Origin: Polymorphobacter megasporae
GTDB taxonomy: Bacteria; Pseudomonadota; Alphaproteobacteria; Sphingomonadales; Sphingomonadaceae
DNA length: 64,000 nt
Assembly (NCBI RefSeq): GCF_018982885.2
Contig: NZ_CP081848.1
Coordinates: 3,596,001 to 3,660,000 of the forward strand
Direction: 5' to 3'
This document shows positions 59,093-64,000 of the stretch, piece by piece; position 1 is the first letter of the stretch, and every line of letters starts with the position of its first letter. Below the pieces are notes generated by a model. That model did not search any database, was not told the DNA's origin, and was given only the letters and a program-made list of their open reading frames with translations. The translations under genes and the position numbers were made by a program.

Positions 59093-60126
59093 GCCGCCGA
59101 TTTCGTGCGTTCGCCCAGACCGAATTGCTCGGCGAGCGCGCGCTCGATCCGCGCGGTAGAGCCCGCATCGTCGAGCGGGTTGCGGCGCAGGCGGTGGCGC
59201 AGCGCCATCGCCGCGACCTCGATCAAATGCCCCTCGTTGACTTGCGCATCGCCGTCGAGCGCGGCGGTCGCGCGCGCGGCGCGGAGCATCGTCAACTCCC
59301 CGCGCAGACCGTCGGCGCCGACCGCCATGCACAGCCGCGACGACGCTTCGAGGACATCGTCCTCGACGGTGACTTGCGGCAACAGCGCGCGCGCGGCAGC
59401 GATGCGATCGAGCACCTTGGCATCCTCGGCGGCCCATTCGGCGGCGAAGGCGGCTGGGTCGCGGTCGAACGCGTCGCGGCGCTTCACGACCAAAACGCGC
59501 TCCTTGAGGTTGTCGGGGGTCCGGACCTCGACCGACAGGCCGAAGCGGTCGAGCAACTGCGGGCGCAGTTCGCCCTCCTCGGGGTTGCCGCTGCCGACGA
59601 GGACGACGCGCGCGGGGTGGCGGACACTCAGTCCCTCGCGCTCGACGACGTTCTCGCCCGATGCCGCGACGTCGAGCAGCAGGTCGACGATGTGATCCTC
59701 GAGCAGGTTGATCTCGTCGATGTAGAGGAAGCCGCGGTTGGCGCGCGCGAGCAGCCCGGGTTCGAAGCGCTTGATCCCCTGTGTCAGCGCGGCTTCGAGG
59801 TCGAGCGCGCCGACGACGCGGTCCTCGCTCGCGCCGAGCGGCAGGTCGACGAACGGGACTGGGCCGTCGATCGCGTCGCCGTCGGCGGCGGCCGGGTCGG
59901 CGGCATAGTCGGCGCGGCGGTCGGGATCGGCGTTGTAGGGGCTCCCGGCGACGACGCGGATCGGCGGCAGCAGGGCGGCGAGCGCGCGCACCGCGGTCGA
60001 CTTGCCCGTGCCCCGGTCGCCGAACACCATCACCCCGCCGATCGAGCGGTCGACCGCGGCGATCAGCAGCGCCGCCTTCATCTCCGACTGGCCGACGATC
60101 GCGGAGAAGGGGAAATATTTGCTCAT
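59089..60126 (-). CDS. bchI: Magnesium chelatase ATPase subunit I
   Basis: 345 residues, AAA+ ATPase. Walker A GDRGTGKST (36-44), Walker B GFLYIDEINLL (132-142), sensor region VLVGSGNPEEGELRPQLLDRF. Drives Mg2+ insertion with BchD and BchH. The family start (YFPFSAIVGQSEMK) supports ATG 60126, yet no purine-rich ribosome-binding site precedes it (CACCCCC); instead a 19-base palindrome sits eight bases upstream. Confidence 0.97.
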   Translation of the reverse strand: MSKYFPFSAIVGQSEMKAALLIAAVDRSIGGVMVFGDRGTGKSTAVRALAALLPPIRVVAGSPYNADPDRRADYAADPAAADGDAIDGPVPFVDLPLGASEDRVVGALDLEAALTQGIKRFEPGLLARANRGFLYIDEINLLEDHIVDLLLDVAASGENVVEREGLSVRHPARVVLVGSGNPEEGELRPQLLDRFGLSVEVRTPDNLKERVLVVKRRDAFDRDPAAFAAEWAAEDAKVLDRIAAARALLPQVTVEDDVLEASSRLCMAVGADGLRGELTMLRAARATAALDGDAQVNEGHLIEVAAMALRHRLRRNPLDDAGSTARIERALAEQFGLGERTKSAA

Positions 60127-60133
60127 GGGGGTG

Positions 60134-60152
60134 GGTTTAGCATGGCTAAACC
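60134..60152. promoter_or_regulatory. 19-base palindrome before bchI
   Basis: GGTTTAGCATGGCTAAACC: 8-base perfect arms around ATG, seven bases before the bchI start codon on the minus strand. It may be an operator over a short-leader promoter or a hairpin that limits bchI translation. It does not match the PpsR consensus. Confidence 0.45.
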
Positions 60153-60189
60153 TTGTGACAACGACTGCGGCGATGCGCGCTAGGTCCGC

Positions 60190-60999
60190 TCAGACCACCA
60201 CCCGCCGGTACAAATGCCACGTCGCGTGCCCGAGGATCGGCATCACCACCGCCAGCCCCACGAACAGCGGGATCGCGCCGAGCACCAGCCCACCGACGAC
60301 GATCAGCCCCCACAATGCCATCGGCCCGGGGTTCGCCGCCAGCGCCCGCACCGACGTCGAGATCGCGGTCGGCAGCGAGACGTCGCGGTCGAGCGCGAGG
60401 GGGAAGGAGAACGCCGCGATCGCCAGCGTCACCACCGCGAACATAAGCCCGACGAGGTTGCCGACGACGATCAGCATGTGGCCGCCCGAGGTCGCGACGA
60501 CATTGTGAAGGAACGTCGGGATATCACCCGCGCTCTGCGCCCCCATCGCCCACTGCTGGATCGCCACCGCCGATGCCAGCCACGCGGCGAACAGGATCGC
60601 GAGGATGACGCCGAGGCCGATGATCGTCGAGATCGACTTCGCCTTGAGGACATCGAAGACGTGCGTCCAGCGCGTGTCGAGCCCGGCTTCGCGGCGGCGA
60701 CTGAGCTCGTACAGCCCGACCGCTGCCAGCGGCCCGACGAGCGCGAAGCCCGAGATCAGCGGGAAGATCAGCGGCACGACGTCGTTGCCCTGCGCCGCGC
60801 GCGCCGCGATCAGCCCGACTGCGGGGTAGATCAGCGTCAGCAAGACAAGATACGTCGGCATCAATTTGAAGTCGTCGAGCCCTTTGCGGAGCGAGTCGGT
60901 CAGGTCGGCGGTGCCGATCGTGCGGATCTGCGGCTTGGCGTCGTTCGTCATTCGGGTCTGCGGCTCGGCGTCGCCGCGCGTCGTCAGGGTTTCGGCCAT
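60190..60999 (-). CDS. DUF2189 integral membrane protein
   Basis: 269 residues with about six hydrophobic segments from residue 50 onward (for example YLVLLTLIYPAVGLIAARAA and LWGLIVVGGLVLGAIPLFVGLAVV). The short cytoplasmic N-terminus is polar. The pattern and the FDVLKAKS block fit DUF2189, a family of unknown function common in alphaproteobacteria. GGGAGG precedes ATG 60999; the longer frame is rejected. It lies 63 bases upstream of bchI on the same strand and may be transcribed with it. Confidence 0.8.
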   Translation of the reverse strand: MAETLTTRGDAEPQTRMTNDAKPQIRTIGTADLTDSLRKGLDDFKLMPTYLVLLTLIYPAVGLIAARAAQGNDVVPLIFPLISGFALVGPLAAVGLYELSRRREAGLDTRWTHVFDVLKAKSISTIIGLGVILAILFAAWLASAVAIQQWAMGAQSAGDIPTFLHNVVATSGGHMLIVVGNLVGLMFAVVTLAIAAFSFPLALDRDVSLPTAISTSVRALAANPGPMALWGLIVVGGLVLGAIPLFVGLAVVMPILGHATWHLYRRVVV

Positions 61000-61102
61000 G
61001 GCACGTCCTCCCAAAGATTGGCGCGAGTGTCCGTCGTCGCAGCGGACTTGTCGAGTCGCTTGTTCGGCGGCATTGACCGGCGGCCTTTCCAGGAGACCAA
61101 GC

Positions 61103-61816
61103 ATGACCGTCGCCTTCGATTACGACCACGCCGGCACGACCTGCCGCGGCGGCATCGCGCTGCCCGCGGGCGATGCCCGCGTCCCCGGCATCGCGCTATT
61201 CCACGACATCAACGGCGTCGGCCCGCACAACCAAGGCTGGGCCGACCGGATCGCCGCCGAGCTCGGCTATGTCGCGCTCGCCGCCGACGTCTATGGCGAG
61301 GGGCGGACCCCGGGCGATTTCAACGAGGGGCTCAAGTGGATCGGCGAACTTCGTGGCGACATCCCGCTGCTCAACGCGCGCTCGGGCGCGGCGCTCGAGG
61401 CGTTGAAGGCGCACACGCGCTGCGACGGCCGGATCGGCGCGGTCGGCTTCTGCTTCGGCGGCATGGTGATGCTCGAGCTCGCACGCGCCGGTAACCCGCT
61501 GATGGTCGCGGGAGTGAGCATGCACGGCGCGCTCCAGACCTCGACCAAGGTCGCCCCCGGCGGCATCCATGCGAAGCTGCTCGTCTGCCACGGCGCCGAG
61601 GACCCGATGATCGACTATGCCGCGCTGTCGGGGTTCCTCGGCGAGATGCGCGACGCCAAGGCCGACTGCCAGACGATCGCCTACACCGGGGTCGTCCACG
61701 CCTTCACCCGCCCCGACCAGGACGGCAGCGCAAACCCGGCGCTCAAGTTCAACGAAGCGGCGAACCGCAGGTCATGGCGCGCGATGACGGCGCATTTCGA
61801 GGAAGTGTTCGGGTAG
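61103..61816 (+). CDS. Dienelactone hydrolase family protein
   Basis: 237 residues. Alpha/beta-hydrolase with a cysteine nucleophile in GAVGFCFGGMVM (Cys about 116), the acid in CHGAEDPMI and His in TGVVHAFTRP, the usual Cys-Asp-His triad of dienelactone hydrolases. Cytoplasmic. AGGAGA lies six bases before ATG 61103. It is divergent from the DUF2189 gene. The substrate cannot be named from context: no other aromatic-degradation gene is nearby. Confidence 0.85.
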   Translation: MTVAFDYDHAGTTCRGGIALPAGDARVPGIALFHDINGVGPHNQGWADRIAAELGYVALAADVYGEGRTPGDFNEGLKWIGELRGDIPLLNARSGAALEALKAHTRCDGRIGAVGFCFGGMVMLELARAGNPLMVAGVSMHGALQTSTKVAPGGIHAKLLVCHGAEDPMIDYAALSGFLGEMRDAKADCQTIAYTGVVHAFTRPDQDGSANPALKFNEAANRRSWRAMTAHFEEVFG

Positions 61817-61858
61817 CGGATCGAGGCGACCGCGCAATAAGCGGCCCGCTAGAAGATC

Positions 61859-61933
61859 GTCATCCCCGCGAAGGCGGGGACCCATCATCCCACCTTTTAG
61901 CGGTGATGGGTCCCCGGCATTTGCGGGGACGAC
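61859..61933. repeat. REP-type imperfect palindrome, copy 3
   Basis: 75 bases: GTCATCCCCGCGAAGGCGGG at the left, GATGGGTCCCCGGCATTTGC plus GGGGACGAC at the right. It lies 42 bases after the dienelactone hydrolase stop, between two convergent genes, and may form a 3' end hairpin. Confidence 0.8.
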
Positions 61934-61953
61934 GGCACTGATTTTGGGGAGGG

Positions 61954-63306
61954 CTAAAGCCCCTCACCGCCCACCCAGTGAGCCTGCGCGAGCCGCCGCG
62001 CGACGGTCCACACCTGCGTGCGGATGTCGGGGACCGCGACGATCTCCCAGAACGCGCCGCGCGTCATCGGGCCGAGGCCGAACAGCCGCGGATGCGCCTC
62101 GCCGTTCGCGCCGATCAGCCGCGACTGCGAGTCGACGTCGAGTCCGAGCCGGGCCGGATCGGCGCGGGCGTGACCGGCCTCGATCAGCGACCGCAGCACC
62201 GGCTCGGACGACCGCGCGAGGTCGCCCTGCGGCCCGGTGCAATTGACGATGCGGCGGACATGCAATGTGGTTTCGGCGTCCGCCCCGCGCGGGCGGTAGG
62301 TGACCGCGACGCCGGTGCCCTCGGGGACGTACGCCGACGGCTTGCCGCCGACGATGCTCAGCTGCCCGCGCGCGACCATCGCGTCGATCTTGGCGGCGAC
62401 AGCGGGGGCGAGGCGGTGGCGGTGGACGTCCCACCACGGGCGCAGGTGGCGGAGGAAGCGCGCGCGTTCGTCTTCGCTCGCCGACAGCCAAAGGCCCTGC
62501 GTGAACGGACGCAGTTCGTCGACCGCCGCGCGCCAGCCGATGTCGCCGGCGCGCTCGCGGATTTCGGCGAGGAGCGCGGAGGCGACCGTCGTCGGCTTCT
62601 CGTTACGATCCCCCGCCGGCCCCGGCGGAACGTGCGGGCGCGGCAGCAATCCGCGCCGCGACAGCGCGACGATCTTGCCTCGGAATCCTGCCGCATCGAG
62701 CGACAGCGCGACGTCTACCATCGTCAGCCCGGTGCCGATCAGCATCACCGTGTCGTCGGCGGTCAGCCCGTCGACCGTCGCCGGGTCCCACGGGTCGGGG
62801 GCGTAGATGTCGCCCGGCAACGCGTCGGGATCGAGTCCCGGGGGCGCGTGCGGCGGAAGGTTGCCGACCGCGACGACGAGCGCGTCGACCGGGAGGCTCC
62901 GCCCGTCGGCGAGCCCGACGATTACCCCGTCGTCCGATACCGTCGCCGAGATGGCCTCGTCTCGAACCAGCACAAGCCGGTCGCCAGCGCGCGCCGACGA
63001 GCGTTCAAGGAGTTCGCCGAGATATTCGCCGTACTGCTGGCGCTGGACGAAGCTGCCGCCGTCGCCGAGCCCGCGCGCGGTGCACCATTCGGCGAAATGC
63101 GCGGGTCGGTCGCTGAGCGCGCTCATGTTGCCGGCGCGGACGTTGAGCAGGTGCGACGGGTGCGGCGCGGAGTAAGCAGTCCCGCGCCCGAACACCGGGC
63201 GCCGCTCGATCAGCGTCGCCTGCGGCCCGGCGTGGCGGAGGATGTTGATCGCGAGGAGCGAGCCGGAGAAGCCCGCGCCGACGATCGCGACCGATTTGTA
63301 GATCAT
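61954..63306 (-). CDS. FAD/NAD(P)-binding protein (NAD_binding_9-type)
   Basis: 450 residues. N-terminal dinucleotide motif VAIVGAGFSGSLLAINIL, then GRGTAYSAPHPSHLLNVRAGNMSALSD, which is typical of the FAD-NAD(P)-binding family that includes YdhS-like proteins. A second NAD(P) motif is VMLIGTGLTMVDVALSL. Conserved IVNCTGPQGD is near the C-terminus. Cytoplasmic oxidoreductase of unknown substrate. AGGGA lies six bases before ATG 63306, within one arm of a hairpin. Confidence 0.82.
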   Translation of the reverse strand: MIYKSVAIVGAGFSGSLLAINILRHAGPQATLIERRPVFGRGTAYSAPHPSHLLNVRAGNMSALSDRPAHFAEWCTARGLGDGGSFVQRQQYGEYLGELLERSSARAGDRLVLVRDEAISATVSDDGVIVGLADGRSLPVDALVVAVGNLPPHAPPGLDPDALPGDIYAPDPWDPATVDGLTADDTVMLIGTGLTMVDVALSLDAAGFRGKIVALSRRGLLPRPHVPPGPAGDRNEKPTTVASALLAEIRERAGDIGWRAAVDELRPFTQGLWLSASEDERARFLRHLRPWWDVHRHRLAPAVAAKIDAMVARGQLSIVGGKPSAYVPEGTGVAVTYRPRGADAETTLHVRRIVNCTGPQGDLARSSEPVLRSLIEAGHARADPARLGLDVDSQSRLIGANGEAHPRLFGLGPMTRGAFWEIVAVPDIRTQVWTVARRLAQAHWVGGEGL

Positions 63307-63312
63307 AGCCGT

Positions 63313-63335
63313 CCCTCTCCCCTTGAGGGAGAGGG
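63313..63335. repeat. Hairpin repeat in the leader of the FAD protein
   Basis: CCCTCTCCC-CCTTGA-like centre-GGGAGAGGG: 9-base perfect arms with a 5-base loop. This motif is a common dispersed hairpin in GC-rich proteobacteria. Here it overlaps the ribosome-binding site of the gene at 61954-63306, so it could limit translation. Confidence 0.55.
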
Positions 63336-63363
63336 GAGAAGGAGCGCCGTGCTGCTTGGAGAG

Positions 63364-64000
63364 TCAGAGCGGCCCATGCATCATCCTCGGCAGCACATGC
63401 CGCGCAAACAGATCCGCCTCCGCCGCGTGCGGATAGCCCGACAGGATGAACGCCTCGATCCCCATCGCCTGATACGCCTGCAGTTTCGCCAGCACCTGAT
63501 CAGGATCGCCGACGATCGCCGCGCCGCAGCCCGAGCGCGCGCGGCCGATGCCGGTCCAGAGGTTGTCCTCAGCATAGCCCTCGTTGCCGGCGCTCGCGCG
63601 GAGTTCGGCCTGACGGCGGACACCCTCCGACTGCGAGTCGAGCGACTTGGCGCGGATCGCGTCGCCGGTCGCGGCGTCGAGCTTCGACAGCAGGCGGGAG
63701 GCGGCATCGCGCGCTTCGGCTTCGGTGTCGCGGACGACGACGTGGACGCGGTAGCCGAACTTGAGCGTGCGGCCGTGGTTCGCAGCGCGAGCGCGCATGT
63801 CGTCGAGAATCGCCTGCACGGCAGGCATCGTGTCGGGCCACATCAGATAGACGTCGGCTTGGCGGGCGGCGGCTTCGCGCGCGTCGGGCGACAGGCCGCC
63901 GAAATACAGCAAAGGGCATTTGCCGCTGAGCGTCGTCGCGGCGGGAGGGTCGAGCTTGAGCTGCCAATGCTCGCCCTGATGATCGAGCGGCTGGCCGTTG
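63364..64000 (-). CDS. LLM-class flavin-dependent monooxygenase, N-terminus outside window
   Basis: About 212 C-terminal residues are visible; the frame is open to the window edge. The segment LDHQGEHWQLKLDPP, then CPLLYFGGLSPDAREAAARQADVYLMWPDT, and AIVGDPDQVLAKLQAYQAMGIEAFILSGYPHAAEAD match SsuD-like alkanesulfonate monooxygenases of the luciferase-like superfamily, which use FMNH2. An aliphatic sulfonate role is possible, but no ssu transport genes are in view. Confidence 0.85.
   Translation of the reverse strand, partial: NGQPLDHQGEHWQLKLDPPAATTLSGKCPLLYFGGLSPDAREAAARQADVYLMWPDTMPAVQAILDDMRARAANHGRTLKFGYRVHVVVRDTEAEARDAASRLLSKLDAATGDAIRAKSLDSQSEGVRRQAELRASAGNEGYAEDNLWTGIGRARSGCGAAIVGDPDQVLAKLQAYQAMGIEAFILSGYPHAAEADLFARHVLPRMMHGPL

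Overview
The window is high-GC DNA from an alphaproteobacterium, most likely a sphingomonad (inferred from the order of the photosynthesis genes, a large TonB-dependent receptor paired with glycoside hydrolases, and ppaA/ppsR next to bchG). It carries a nearly complete photosynthesis gene cluster of the aerobic anoxygenic phototroph type: an LH1-reaction centre core with a tetraheme cytochrome, the oxygen-dependent cyclase AcsF, and no RuBisCO, bchE or LH2 (puc) genes in view. The genus cannot be settled from the sequence.

Layout. 1-8.5 kb (minus strand): two tandem GH115 alpha-glucuronidases behind a SusC-like TonB-dependent receptor, whose upstream region holds a LacI-type palindrome. This looks like a glucuronoxylan utilisation locus. 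9-20.5 kb: mixed genes, namely a TraB/DUF5694 protein, a DUF885 peptidase-like protein, a blue-light LOV hybrid histidine kinase, an esterase, a metallophosphoesterase, a small toxin/immunity-like pair, a short Hsp70 relative and an SGNH esterase. 20.6-61 kb: the photosynthesis cluster with a soluble cytochrome c at its left edge. 61-64 kb: dienelactone hydrolase, an FAD-dependent oxidoreductase and a truncated flavin monooxygenase.

The photosynthesis cluster has four transcription blocks. (a) ppaA-ppsR-bchG-bch2-bchP-tspO-orf81 runs left and (b) bchFNBHLM-lhaA-puhABC-orf97-acsF-puhE-hemA runs right, both from a shared control region at 27.5-27.75 kb that contains a PpsR-type TGT-N12-ACA site. 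(c) crtF-bchCXYZ-orf44-pufBALMC runs left, with two PpsR-type palindromes just before bchC and a strong terminator after pufC. (d) bchI-bchD-bchO-orf33 runs left, and crtD-crtC is inserted rightward between (c) and (d). Most junctions within blocks are 4-base ATGA/GTGA overlaps, so translation is probably coupled.

Together the genes cover Mg chelation (BchHID, BchO), methylation and ring closure (BchM, AcsF), ring reductions (BchLNB, BchXYZ), side-chain steps (BchF, BchC), phytylation (BchG, BchP), late carotenoid steps (CrtC, CrtD, CrtF), reaction-centre and LH1 proteins (PuhA, PufLMCBA), assembly factors (LhaA, PuhB, PuhC, PuhE), 5-aminolevulinate supply (HemA) and control (PpsR, PpaA, TspO). 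Early carotenoid genes (crtE, crtB, crtI) are not in this window.

The less expected observations are: a REP-type palindrome inserted in frame in bchD; crtC with no usable start codon where one is expected; a 44-codon ORF in the position pufQ holds in Rhodobacter; a 33-codon membrane peptide gene behind bchO; alanine/proline tails on PufA and PufC; and a possible orphan toxin/immunity pair at 16.8-17.4 kb.
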